This document shows, piece by piece, positions 7,945 through 16,282 of a stretch of DNA of 64,000 nucleotides (positions within the stretch are counted from its first letter, which is position 1; every line of letters starts with the position of its first letter). The position numbers were made by a program, and so were the translations under genes. A model generated the notes under the pieces. The model was given only the letters and a program-made list of their open reading frames with translations, searched no databases and was not told where the DNA came from. The DNA is from Actinoallomurus sp. (GTDB lineage Bacteria > Actinomycetota > Actinomycetes > Streptosporangiales > Streptosporangiaceae), in contig JAOPYL010000042.1 in assembly GCA_025964625.1 (NCBI GenBank), positions 1-64,000 on the forward strand, read 5' to 3'.

Positions 7945-8778
7945 GTGTCACTGACCCGTACCGGCGAGCTGGTCGCCGCGGCACGCGATGCCGGCGGCGG
8001 CGTCGGCGCCTTCAACGTGATCACCGTCGAGCATGCCGAGGGCATCGTCGCCGGCGCGGAACTCGCCGGTACGCCGGCGATCCTGCAGATCAGCCAGAAT
8101 GCGGTCCGCTACCACGACGGCCGGGTCGAGCCCCTCGCGGCGGCCTGTGCCCGGCTCGCGGAGACGGCGGGCGCCCCGATCGCCCTGCACCTCGACCACG
8201 TCGACGACCTGGAGCTGCTGCACCGCGCCGCGGACGCCGGCTTCAGCTCGGCGATGTACGACGCCTCACACCTGGACTACGCCGAGAACCTCGACGCCAC
8301 CCGGTCGGCGGCCACCTGGGCCCATGACAACGGCCTGTGGCTCGAGGCCGAGCTCGGCGAGGTCGGCGGCAAGGACGGCGTGCATTCCCCGACCGCGCGC
8401 ACCAAACCCGCCGAGGCCGCGGAGTACGTCTCCGGCACCGGCGTCAACGCCCTCGCCGTCGCGGTCGGCAGCTCGCACGCCATGACCACCAAGAGCGCAC
8501 GTCTCGACATCGACCTGATCCGCGAGATCCGCGCCGCCGTACCGGTCCCGCTCGTGCTGCACGGCTCCAGCGGCGTCCTCGACGACGACCTGCGGCAGGC
8601 CGTCGCCGCCGGCCTCACCAAGATCAACGTCGGGACCCAGCTCAACGTCGCCTTCACCGACGCCGTACGGCAGGCGCTGACGGACCCGGCCATGACCGAC
8701 CCCCGGAAGTACCTCCGGCCGGCCCGCGACGCCGTGGCCCGGACCATCGCCGGCATCCTCCGCACGATCGCCACCTAG
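7945..8778 (+). CDS. Class II fructose/tagatose-bisphosphate aldolase family protein
   Basis: 277-aa zinc-dependent ketose-bisphosphate aldolase (FbaA/GatY/KbaY family). It has GVGAFNVITVEHAEGI, the HLDHVDD zinc/catalytic segment, AELGEVGGKDG, a later zinc His in AVGSSHAM and LHGSSGV, and the phosphate-binding INVGTQLN. It is expected to cleave a ketohexose 1,6-bisphosphate to dihydroxyacetone phosphate and glyceraldehyde 3-phosphate, closing the pathway begun by the two kinases in the divergent operon. The GTG at 7945 has GAGAGG upstream. The position next to tagatose- or fructose-type kinases does not decide the epimer. Confidence 0.88.
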   Translation: MSLTRTGELVAAARDAGGGVGAFNVITVEHAEGIVAGAELAGTPAILQISQNAVRYHDGRVEPLAAACARLAETAGAPIALHLDHVDDLELLHRAADAGFSSAMYDASHLDYAENLDATRSAATWAHDNGLWLEAELGEVGGKDGVHSPTARTKPAEAAEYVSGTGVNALAVAVGSSHAMTTKSARLDIDLIREIRAAVPVPLVLHGSSGVLDDDLRQAVAAGLTKINVGTQLNVAFTDAVRQALTDPAMTDPRKYLRPARDAVARTIAGILRTIAT

Positions 8779-8789
8779 CGCTCGCTTGG

Positions 8790-8795
8790 TATAAC
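8790..8795 (+). promoter_or_regulatory. -10-like hexamer (leaderless-type) before the CaiB-like gene
   Basis: TATAAC ends five bases before the ATG at 8801. The only Shine-Dalgarno-like bases (GGAG, 8796-8799) are one base from the ATG and too close to work. A leaderless or near-leaderless transcript is therefore likely. Confidence 0.45.
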
Positions 8796-8800
8796 GGAGC

Positions 8801-9487
8801 ATGGCGTTGCTCGGCGGTCTTCGGGTGCTGGATCTGACGATGTGGCGGCCGGGGCCGTACGCCACGCAGCTCCTCGCCCAGCTCGGCGCGGAGGTGCTCA
8901 AGGTCGAACCGCCGGGCGGAGAGCCGATGCGGGCCTTCCGCGGCCACTTCGAGCTGCTCAACCGACACAAGCGCAGCATCGTCATCGACCTCAGGACCGA
9001 CGCCGCGAGGTGCCTGGCGCTGGCCGGGGGCGCGGACGTGTTCGTGGAGGGGTACCGGCCGGGGGTGGCCGACCGGCTCGGCGTCGGCTACGACGCCGTC
9101 CACGCGGTCAACCCCCGGATCGTGTACTGCTCGATCTCCGGGTACGGCGCCAGCGGTCCGCTCGCGGATCTCCCCGGCCACGACGTGAACTACCGCGCGT
9201 ACGCGGGCGCCGCACCGCCCGACGACGGCGGCCACGACCTCCCGGTCGCCGACATGACGGCGCTGCCCCGGGACGAGGTGGTGGCCCGGCTGCGCGCGGC
9301 CGGCGCGCCGGCCGCGCCAGTGCTCACCCGGGTGGAGATGCTCTCCGCCGGCCACTTCCGCGAGCGCGGCGTGGTCGACCGCGGCCCCTTCCACACCACG
9401 GTGCACCCCCGATTGCCTCCGGGAAACGCACCCGAGCTGGGCTGCGCCGAAGGCTGGGATCGCGCGGCTCCCCCGGAGGGCCACTGA
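8801..9487 (+). pseudogene. Internally deleted CaiB/BaiF-type acyl-CoA transferase/racemase
   Basis: 228-aa frame whose N-terminal ~155 residues are typical of type III CoA-transferases or alpha-methylacyl-CoA racemases (LRVLDLTMWRPGPYATQLLAQLGAEVLKVE, SIVIDL, RIVYCSISGYG, and PGHDVNY with His127). The C-terminal part (DEVVARLRAAGAPAAPVLTRVEML) is also typical. The expected central block of roughly 130-150 residues is missing: the sequence jumps from PVADM (about 152) to the C-terminal helix. Family members are about 360-400 aa. In mycobacterial racemase the catalytic Glu lies in the lost block. Either a decayed gene or a minimal variant; the frame itself is clean. Confidence 0.7.
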
Positions 9488-9581
9488 CCGCCGCGGACCC
9501 GCCCGGCCGGGGCGAGGCCGCCGCGACCGCGCACCGCCTCCGCCTCACGTGGAGCGCCCGGCCGCGAGCGACGCGGCGCGG

Positions 9582-10382
9582 CTACTCGGGGACGCGGGCG
9601 ACGCAGAAGACGGTCTGGCCGAAGGGCGGCCGGATGACACGCTCGATCGCGCGGGTGGTCGGCACGACCGTCCGGTCGTAGATCTTGACGAGTTTCGGGT
9701 CCGGGTAGCCGGCGCCGCCCCTGCGGACCGCGAGCCACCAGGCGATGCCGCCGAGGAAGTTGATCGGCTTCAGCACGTCGATGTCGAGCCCCGCACCGGT
9801 GACGGTCGCCGCCAGGGTCTTGGGGGTGTAGCGGGTGACGTGGCCCACCTTGCGGTCGAAGTCGCCGTACAGCTGCATGTAGCCGGGCACCCAGATGACG
9901 ATGCGGCCACCGGGCTCCACCACGGCGGCCAGGTCCTTCAGCGCGTGGACGTCGTCCCTGATGTGCTCCAGGACGTTCATCATGACGACCGTGTCGACCT
10001 TGCGCTTGATCTTGATGTCGGCGGGCAGCGCGAGGTCGAGCACCTCGACGTCGTCGTTGCCCTGGTAGCGCTTGGTCAGCTGCTCGACGCAGTAGGCGTC
10101 GTTGTCACTGACGACGAGGTGGTCGAGCCGCCCGGCGAACTGCTCGGAGAAGTGGCCGAGGCCGGAGCCGACCTCCAGCAGTGACCGGCCGACGTGCGGC
10201 GCCACCATGTCGTACTCGTACTGCCGGTAGTTGCGCGCCTCGTCACCGCCGAGGTGGTTCTCCAGCTGCCCCTCTCCGGCGGCGGGCTGCGCCTCGCCGT
10301 CAAAGGTCTCCGGTGTCTCGCGGCTACTGCCGAGCAGTCCGAGGAGAGTGCGGGCGATGGGGTTCTTCTTGGCTGATGGCAT
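9582..10382 (-). CDS. Class I SAM-dependent methyltransferase
   Basis: 266-aa methyltransferase. SAM-binding motif I is LLEVGSGLGHFSEQF, the acidic residue after strand 2 is in VVSDND, motif III is VDTVVMMNVLEHI, and PGGRIVIWVPGY is the post-I segment typical of the Methyltransf_11/UbiE-like class. A hydrophobic patch near the C-terminus (NFLGGIAWWLAVRR) may contact membrane or lipid. The ATG at 10382 is chosen; an alternative GTG 18 codons earlier overlaps a TAGACT promoter-like hexamer near 10426-10431. The substrate is unknown. It is monocistronic. Confidence 0.8.
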   Translation of the reverse strand: MPSAKKNPIARTLLGLLGSSRETPETFDGEAQPAAGEGQLENHLGGDEARNYRQYEYDMVAPHVGRSLLEVGSGLGHFSEQFAGRLDHLVVSDNDAYCVEQLTKRYQGNDDVEVLDLALPADIKIKRKVDTVVMMNVLEHIRDDVHALKDLAAVVEPGGRIVIWVPGYMQLYGDFDRKVGHVTRYTPKTLAATVTGAGLDIDVLKPINFLGGIAWWLAVRRGGAGYPDPKLVKIYDRTVVPTTRAIERVIRPPFGQTVFCVARVPE

Positions 10383-10598
10383 GCGATCACTCGCTGATGT
10401 CGTCGACGGGGCCCGGGCGCGGGCCAGTCTATCCACACGATCACCCCGGCCGGACCCGTCTCAAGCGCGCGTCGCCGCCCAGACCGTTACCCGTCCCGGA
10501 AAGATCCTGGTGTTTCCCAGGGAACTCCAAGCTTCCTCCCCCGCTCCTTTTATGCCGGTCCGTTTCACTGGAACACGTCAACAGAGGAGGAAGCGAAC

Positions 10599-11096
10599 GT
10601 GAACAAGAAGGCTCTCGGCGGTGTGTCCGCTCTCGCCATCGGCGTGGTGGGAACCGGTGTCTACCTCGCGGTCCCGGCCTCAGCCGGCGCGTCGAACGGC
10701 ACGGCCACCACGGCGTCCACGCAGCACGCCAAGCAGAACGGCAAGCAGAACGGCAAGCACCTCCTACGCGGCATCGGCGTCCACGGGCAGGCGACGGTCC
10801 GCACCAAGAAGGGCTTCGCCCAGGTCTCCTGGCAGCGCGGCCTGCTGACCGGAAAGAGCGGCGGGACCCTCACCGTGCGCAGCCTCGACGGCACGACCTG
10901 GCAGTGGACGACGGACGCCAAGACGCGGGTCCGTAAGGACGGCCAGAAATCCGACCTCGGCACGTTGGCCGTGCATGACTTCGTCTTCGTCGCGGGAGCG
11001 GACGGCGCCAACGGCAGCCGTACCGCCAAGCGGGTGATCGTCCCCAAGAAGGTGCCGGCCAACGCGACCCAGTCGCCGGCACCGGCCCACAGCTGA
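10599..11096 (+). CDS. Secreted protein with beta-rich (DUF5666-like) domain
   Basis: 165-aa exported protein. The signal peptide has a lysine start (MNKKAL) and a likely cleavage after PASAGA. A Gln/Lys/Asn-rich linker with KQNG repeats precedes a domain with LTVRSLDGTTWQWTTDAKTRVRKDGQK, like the small beta-barrel units seen in DUF5666-type proteins. The C-terminus is Ala/Pro-rich, as for wall-spanning proteins. The GTG at 10599 has a strong AGAGGAGG at 10583-10590. It is just upstream of a two-component system, so it could be its target or sensor accessory, but nothing direct shows this. Confidence 0.75.
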   Translation: MNKKALGGVSALAIGVVGTGVYLAVPASAGASNGTATTASTQHAKQNGKQNGKHLLRGIGVHGQATVRTKKGFAQVSWQRGLLTGKSGGTLTVRSLDGTTWQWTTDAKTRVRKDGQKSDLGTLAVHDFVFVAGADGANGSRTAKRVIVPKKVPANATQSPAPAHS

Positions 11097-11175
11097 GCCC
11101 GCGCGCCGATCTGGGCCCGCACGCCCTCCCGTCCGAAGGCGCGTGCGGACCCGGATCGGCGCGATGATGGCATCA

Positions 11176-11856
11176 ATGGACAAGCCACGTGTGCTCGTCG
11201 TTGACGACGAGCCGAACATCCGGGACCTGGTGGACGTCGCGCTGCGCTTCCACGGGTTCGCCGTGACCACCGCCGGCACGGGCGACGAGGCCCTGCGCCG
11301 TGCGAATGACGACCGCCCCCAGCTGATCGTGCTGGATGTCATGCTGCCCGACCTCGACGGCTTCGAGGTGTGCCGTCGGCTCCGCACACGCGGCGACGAG
11401 ACACCGGTCATCTTCCTCACCGCGCGGGACACGCCCTCGGACACGGTCACCGGGCTGACCCTCGGCGGTGACGACTACGTGACGAAGCCGTTCTCGGTCG
11501 ACGCCCTCGTCGCCCGTATCCGCGCCGTGCTGCGGCGTACCGCCGCCGCCCCGGAACCGGCCGACGAGATCCTCCGCGTCGGTGACCTGGAGCTGGACGA
11601 GGCGCGCTGGTGCGTCCGCCGGGACGGCGCCGAGATCGAGCTGTCCCCGACGGAGTTCCGGCTGCTCGCCTACCTGATGCGCAACTCCGGCCGGGTGCTG
11701 AGCCGTACCCAGCTGCTGGAGAACGTCTGGGGCTGGGACCACTCGGCGAACTCACCGGTCGTGGAGACGTACGTCAGTTACCTCCGGCGGAAGATCGGAC
11801 CGGATCTCATCCACACCCAGCGCGGTGTGGGGTACGCGCTGCGCCCGCCCGCATGA
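11176..11856 (+). CDS. OmpR/PhoB-family response regulator
   Basis: 226-aa response regulator. The receiver domain (acidic pair in VLVVDDEP, phospho-acceptor Asp54 in LIVLDVMLPD, Thr in FLTARD, Lys in VTKPF) is followed by a winged-helix Trans_reg_C domain ending HTQRGVGYAL. It pairs with the histidine kinase whose ATG overlaps its stop (ATGA at 11853-11856). The most similar familiar class is the actinobacterial PrrA/TrcR-like regulators. In-frame ATGs at 11164 and 11167 are alternatives; 11176 is preferred because a GATGAT hexamer ends 7 nt before it and no good ribosome site is present. Confidence 0.9.
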   Translation: MDKPRVLVVDDEPNIRDLVDVALRFHGFAVTTAGTGDEALRRANDDRPQLIVLDVMLPDLDGFEVCRRLRTRGDETPVIFLTARDTPSDTVTGLTLGGDDYVTKPFSVDALVARIRAVLRRTAAAPEPADEILRVGDLELDEARWCVRRDGAEIELSPTEFRLLAYLMRNSGRVLSRTQLLENVWGWDHSANSPVVETYVSYLRRKIGPDLIHTQRGVGYALRPPA

Positions 11857-13223
11857 GGTCGCTCAACACCCGGCTGATCGCCGGGCTGCTCGCCGTCACC
11901 GCCGTCGGCCTGGTGCTGATGGCGCTGGTCAGCACGGTCGTCCTGCGCGGTTACCTGATGCACCGCTTGGACCGGCAGCTCGTGGCCGTACGGCGGGAGT
12001 CCCAGGTGGTACGGGCCGTCGACAGCCTCGCACCGGCCCGCTTCATCATTTTGAACGTGACACAGACCGGGGTCGCCCGGGCGATGAGCGGCGACGATCC
12101 GGACCCGTCCAAGGCCATCGAGCGGGTGGAGAACCTGGGCCCGTCCACGTTCTACGCCCAGGCGGCACGCGCCAAGCCGTTCCGCTTCGGGCCGTCGCAC
12201 GCGATCGCCCGGATCGGCCCGCGCGGCCACGTGATCGTCATCGTGGCCCCGCTCGGCGAGATCCAGGCGGCCGTACGCGGGCTCGTCATCACCGAGCTGG
12301 TCACCGGAGCGACGCTGCTCGCCGTGCTGGCGCTGGCCGCCCGGTGGCTGATCCGCAGCGGGCTGTCGCCGTTGTCGCGGATGGCCACCACCGCCCACCG
12401 CATCGCCGGCGGCGGGGACCTGCGCGCCCGCATGGAGGAGTCACCGTCCGAGGTGGGGCGGCTCGCCGGGGCCATCAATCTCATGCTCGACCGGATCGAG
12501 CAGGCGTTCGTGGCCCGGGTGCGCTCGGAGGCGAAGGTACGCGAGTTCGCCGCGGACGCGTCGCACGAGCTGCGCACCCCGCTCACCACGATCCGCGGCT
12601 ACTCGGAGCTGTACGAGCAGGGCGCGGTCGACGCCGACGAGGCGATGCGCCGGATCTCCGCCGAGTCCAAGCGCATGGGGCGCCTCGTCGAGGAACTCCT
12701 CGAGATGGCCCGCCTGGACAAGGGCTCCGCGCTATCGCTCGAACACGTCGACCTCGCGGTGCTGGCCCGGGACGCGGTCGCCGACGCCGCCGCCGTGGAG
12801 CCGGGCCGGCCGGTGACGCTCGATGCTCCGGACTCCCTGGTCGCCTGGGCCGACGAGGCCCGCGTCCGGCAGGTCCTGGCCAACCTGCTGGCCAACGTAC
12901 GAGCCCACACCCCGCCGGAGACGCCCGCGATCGTACGGCTGATCGAGACGTCCTCGGCCGTGGTCATCGAGGTGGCGGACGACGGGCCCGGAATGAGACC
13001 CGAGGAGGCCGCCCGCGCGTTCGACCGTTTCCACCACGCGCCCGGCGGCGGCACCGGCCTCGGCCTGGCGATCGTGGCCGCCATCGCGGCGGCGCACGGC
13101 GGCCGCGCCATGCTCAGGTCCGCACCCGGCTCCGGCACCGGCGTCCGGATCGAGCTTCCTCGCGGCGGACAGGTGCCCGAGGGCGTGGGACAAGGCGAGC
13201 AGCTCGAACAGGACCAGCGCTGA
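11853..13223 (+). CDS. Membrane sensor histidine kinase
   Basis: 456-aa kinase. A first membrane segment (about 8-32) and an extracytoplasmic loop of about 120 residues precede a second membrane segment near residue 145 (LVITELVTGATLLAVLALAA). A HAMP linker (LSPLSRMATTAHRI...) leads to the HisKA domain with the phospho-His in ADASHELRTPL (about His237). The HATPase has an N box (VLANLLANVRAHT), G1 (VADDGPGM), F (FDRFHH) and G2 (GTGLGLAIV). It works with the overlapping response regulator. The C-terminal tail (GVGQGEQLEQDQR) is polar and unremarkable. Confidence 0.92.
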   Translation: MRSLNTRLIAGLLAVTAVGLVLMALVSTVVLRGYLMHRLDRQLVAVRRESQVVRAVDSLAPARFIILNVTQTGVARAMSGDDPDPSKAIERVENLGPSTFYAQAARAKPFRFGPSHAIARIGPRGHVIVIVAPLGEIQAAVRGLVITELVTGATLLAVLALAARWLIRSGLSPLSRMATTAHRIAGGGDLRARMEESPSEVGRLAGAINLMLDRIEQAFVARVRSEAKVREFAADASHELRTPLTTIRGYSELYEQGAVDADEAMRRISAESKRMGRLVEELLEMARLDKGSALSLEHVDLAVLARDAVADAAAVEPGRPVTLDAPDSLVAWADEARVRQVLANLLANVRAHTPPETPAIVRLIETSSAVVIEVADDGPGMRPEEAARAFDRFHHAPGGGTGLGLAIVAAIAAAHGGRAMLRSAPGSGTGVRIELPRGGQVPEGVGQGEQLEQDQR

Positions 13224-13282
13224 CCCGGGGTGAGACGAGGCCGATGGGCGTGGCGGCGAGGGAAGTTTGCCGCTTGCGGCGC

Positions 13283-13296
13283 CTACTGGCGGGTAG
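13283..13296. promoter_or_regulatory. Inverted repeat upstream of the acyl-CoA dehydrogenase gene
   Basis: CTAC-TGGCGG-GTAG, a short inverted repeat with perfect 4-bp arms, 35 bp before the start codon. It is a candidate operator for a TetR-type fatty-acid regulator; one half-site pair only, so weak. Confidence 0.3.
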
Positions 13297-13330
13297 AACT
13301 CAGGAGTAACTTCCTTGTGAGGTGATCGTC

Positions 13331-15217
13331 GTGACACACGTGGACGAACGCACCGCCCGCCGCGTGGCCGAAGAGGCCCGCGAGACCGCATGGCGCCTGC
13401 CCAGCTTCGGCAAGCAGCTCTTCCTCGGGGACTTCCGGCTGGATCTGATCCATCCGCATCCCGAGGCCGAGAAGAAGATGCGGCGCACGGGTGAGGACTT
13501 CCTCACCCAGATCCGGGAGTTCTGCGAGACCAGGGTGGACGCCCGGATCATCGAACGCGACGCGCGCATCCCGGACAAGGTGATCAAGGGATTGAAGGAG
13601 CTGGGCGCCTTCGGGATGAAGATCCCCGAAGAGTACGGCGGCCTCGGGCTCAGCCAGCTCTACTACAACAGGGCGCTGATGCTCCTGGGGACCGTGCACC
13701 CCGCGCTCGGCGCGATGCTCTCCGCCCACCAGTCGATCGGCGTACCGCAGCCGGTGAAGCTGTTCGGCACGGAGGAGCAGAAACGGACCTACCTGCCTCG
13801 CTGCGTCAACGAGATCAGCGCGTTCCTGCTGACCGAACCCGACGTGGGTTCCGACCCGGCGCGGCTGCGCACGACCGCGGTGCCGGACGGCGACGACTAC
13901 ATCCTGGACGGCGTCAAGCTCTGGACGACCAACGGCGTGGTCGCGGAGCTGCTCGTCGTGATGGCCAGGGTGCCCGAGTCCGAAGGGCACCGTGGCGGCA
14001 TCACCGCGTTCGTCGTCGAGGCGACCGCCGAGGGCATCACGGTCGAGAACCGCAACACCTTCATGGGGCTGCGCGGCATCGAGAACGGCGTCACCCGCTT
14101 CGACCAGGTGCGCGTGCCGGCCGGGAACCGCATCGGCAAGGAGGGCCAGGGCCTGAAGATCGCCCTGACCACGCTGAACACCGGCCGCCTGTCCCTGCCC
14201 GCGATGTGCGCCGGGGCGGCGAAGTGGAGCACCAAGATCGCCCGCGAGTGGTCGCGGGTGCGGGTGCAGTGGGGCCGCCCGATCGGCGAGCACGAGGCGA
14301 TCGCATCCAAGATCGCCTTCATCGCCGCGACGTCGTACGCCATGGAGGCGATGCTCGACCTGTCCAGCTCCCTCGCCGACGACGAGCGGGGCGACATCCG
14401 CATCGAGGCGGCGCTGGCCAAGCTGTACGCCTCGGAGATGGGCTACCTCATCGCCGACGACCTGGTCCAGATCCGCGGCGGACGCGGATATGAGACCGCC
14501 GAGTCCCTCGCCGCGCGCGGCGAGCGCGGCGTGCCGGCCGAGCAGCTGGTCCGCGACATGCGCATCAACCGGATCTTCGAGGGCTCCTCGGAGATCATGC
14601 GGCTGCTCATCGCCCGCGAGGCGGTGGACGCGCATCTGTCCGTGGCCGGCGACATCATCGATCCCGAGGCCGACCTGCCCCGCAAGGCCAAAGCGGTCCG
14701 CCGGGCCGGCGGCTTCTACGCCAAGTGGCTCCCCACTCTGGTGACGGGACCGGGCCAGCGCCCAGGCGCGTACGCCGACTTCGGGCCGCTGGCCAAGCAC
14801 CTGCGCTACGCCGAGCGCGCGTCCCGCAAGCTGGCCCGCTCGATCTTCTACGCGGCCGGGCGCTGGCAGGGCAGGCTCGAACGCAAGCAGGGCTTCCTCG
14901 GCCGCATGGTCGACATCGGCGCGGAGCTGTTCGCGATGAGCGCGGTCTGCGTACGGGCCAAGGCCGACGACCGGCCGGAGGCGTACGAACTGGCAGACGC
15001 GTTCTGTGAACAGGCGCGGATACGGGTCGGTGAGCTGTTCGACCGGCTGTGGCACAACACCGACGACCTCGACGCCGAACTCGCCAAGCGCGTCATGGAC
15101 GGCCGCTACGCCTGGCAGGAGGAGGGCGTGCTGGACCCGTCGATCCCGGGTCCGTGGATCGCCCCGGCCGAGCCGGGCCCGTCCGAACGCGAGAACGTCC
15201 ACCGCACCGTCGGCTGA
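13331..15217 (+). CDS. Long (VLCAD/ACAD9-like) acyl-CoA dehydrogenase
   Basis: 628-aa flavoenzyme, longer than the usual ~380 aa. The standard dehydrogenase module contains FLLTEPDVGSDPARLRTTA, a substrate loop near LWTTNGVVAELLVV, ARVQWGRPIGEHEAI and the base Glu in RIFEGSSEIMRL. A C-terminal ~180-residue helical extension (KAKAVRRAGGF onward) resembles mitochondrial VLCAD/ACAD9, so membrane association or long-chain substrates are likely. The GTG at 13331 is preferred because GAGGTGAT (13319-13326) is an almost perfect ribosome site for it; the earlier GTG at 13322 lies inside that site. It carries out the first beta-oxidation step; the thiolase at 17590-18735 could serve the last. Confidence 0.9.
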   Translation: MTHVDERTARRVAEEARETAWRLPSFGKQLFLGDFRLDLIHPHPEAEKKMRRTGEDFLTQIREFCETRVDARIIERDARIPDKVIKGLKELGAFGMKIPEEYGGLGLSQLYYNRALMLLGTVHPALGAMLSAHQSIGVPQPVKLFGTEEQKRTYLPRCVNEISAFLLTEPDVGSDPARLRTTAVPDGDDYILDGVKLWTTNGVVAELLVVMARVPESEGHRGGITAFVVEATAEGITVENRNTFMGLRGIENGVTRFDQVRVPAGNRIGKEGQGLKIALTTLNTGRLSLPAMCAGAAKWSTKIAREWSRVRVQWGRPIGEHEAIASKIAFIAATSYAMEAMLDLSSSLADDERGDIRIEAALAKLYASEMGYLIADDLVQIRGGRGYETAESLAARGERGVPAEQLVRDMRINRIFEGSSEIMRLLIAREAVDAHLSVAGDIIDPEADLPRKAKAVRRAGGFYAKWLPTLVTGPGQRPGAYADFGPLAKHLRYAERASRKLARSIFYAAGRWQGRLERKQGFLGRMVDIGAELFAMSAVCVRAKADDRPEAYELADAFCEQARIRVGELFDRLWHNTDDLDAELAKRVMDGRYAWQEEGVLDPSIPGPWIAPAEPGPSERENVHRTVG

Positions 15218-15257
15218 CCTCGGAGAACAAGCGGCGGGGCCGAGGATGTCAGATCGG

Positions 15258-15287
15258 GGGCACTCCGGGGGACGCCTCGGAGTGCCC
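15258..15287. terminator. Hairpin terminator after the acyl-CoA dehydrogenase
   Basis: GGGCACTCCG (15258-15267) pairs perfectly with CGGAGTGCCC (15278-15287) around a 10-nt loop, between convergent genes. Confidence 0.75.
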
Positions 15288-15317
15288 GGCTGCCGAGCCA
15301 TGAGATCTCACCCTGAC

Positions 15318-15336
15318 GACCGCTGAGGAAACGGTC
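15318..15336 (-). terminator. Small hairpin downstream of the secreted-protein gene
   Basis: GACCG/CGGTC stem with a 9-nt loop, 29 bp beyond the stop of the leftward gene. It may assist the larger hairpin at 15258-15287. Confidence 0.35.
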
Positions 15337-15364
15337 GCCGGGCGACCCGGTCTTCCTCCGGTCC

Positions 15365-16255
15365 TTACAAGGGCCTTGGGATCGTCCGGCGGACACCGGA
15401 GGGCTCGAAGTCGTACACCGTGTGGTTGATCTGCAGTCCGTCGACCGCACCGGCGAAGATCGCGTTCCTGCCTACGCTGATGCCGATACTGAGACTGACG
15501 ATGGCGTCCGGCAGCTTGGACTTGATGACGCTGAACGAACAGGGAGTGATCTGGTTACAGCCGGTCGCCGTCTGGAGGGTTCCGTTGGTGGGAAACCAGC
15601 CGCTGCCGGCGCCGCTGGCGTCGTACTGCTGCCACGTGTTGGAGAGCACGGTCGTTGGGCGCGACGGGGGGGTCGACAGTGCCGGCACGTAGTTCAGGCT
15701 CGTGTAGCCGACCCCGAACGCCCTGGGATTGGACTCGATGGAGATGCCCGGTAGTCCGGTCACGCTGGGCGTGTCCTCCCCAACGTAGATCCAGTACTTG
15801 AGGACATTGATGGTGCGGAGCGGCAGTCCCGCGAAGATCGTCTCGTTGCCGAAGTCGATCTTCTCGGCGAAGCTGCCGACGAGAATGCCCAGGCTGCCGA
15901 CACCGTAGGGGGGCGGGATGGTGGCGGCCAGGCTGCTGGGACCGCTGCGGCTGTACGGCCCGCCGCGCAGGGCGGCGGTCGGCTCACCGGTGGTGTTGCG
16001 AAGGATCACCCCCCACTTCGTGGAGGCGAACGCGGCCGGCGGGACCGGGCGACCCGTGAGTCTCAGCGTCCGTGCCGCCCGCCTGAGTGCCGCCGCTCCC
16101 ATGCCCCCCGGTGGACCGCTGTGCGCGATCGACAGGGCCGGCTGCGGCAGGGGCCGGAAAGTCGCTCCCGCGCCGGCCGGGTTCGCGGTCAGCGTGCCCG
16201 CACCCGCGAGTGCCAGACCCAACGCGATCCGGGCCGGGAAATTCGAGGTTCTCAT
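15365..16255 (-). CDS. Secreted protein of unknown function
   Basis: 296-aa exported protein. An N-terminal signal sequence (about residues 1-30, RIALGLALAGAGTLTANPAGAGA) leads to a mature part rich in Gly, Ser, Pro and Thr with beta-type alternation (WGVILRNTTGEP, GVGSLGILVGSF, LKYWIYVGEDTPSV). Two cysteines (TGCNQITPCSF) are six residues apart and probably bridged. I recognise no family. It lies 27 bp downstream of the beta-helix gene on the same strand and is probably co-transcribed with it. An extracellular surface or carbohydrate-related role is only a guess. Confidence 0.7.
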   Translation of the reverse strand: MRTSNFPARIALGLALAGAGTLTANPAGAGATFRPLPQPALSIAHSGPPGGMGAAALRRAARTLRLTGRPVPPAAFASTKWGVILRNTTGEPTAALRGGPYSRSGPSSLAATIPPPYGVGSLGILVGSFAEKIDFGNETIFAGLPLRTINVLKYWIYVGEDTPSVTGLPGISIESNPRAFGVGYTSLNYVPALSTPPSRPTTVLSNTWQQYDASGAGSGWFPTNGTLQTATGCNQITPCSFSVIKSKLPDAIVSLSIGISVGRNAIFAGAVDGLQINHTVYDFEPSGVRRTIPRPL

Positions 16256-16282
16256 GAACTACTCCCCTGACGATGAGGCTGC

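Noticed and set aside
13283-15301. A 672-codon minus-strand frame
   Set aside because: Antisense to the acyl-CoA dehydrogenase, which has full catalytic motifs. The antisense product has no recognisable domain and no ribosome site.
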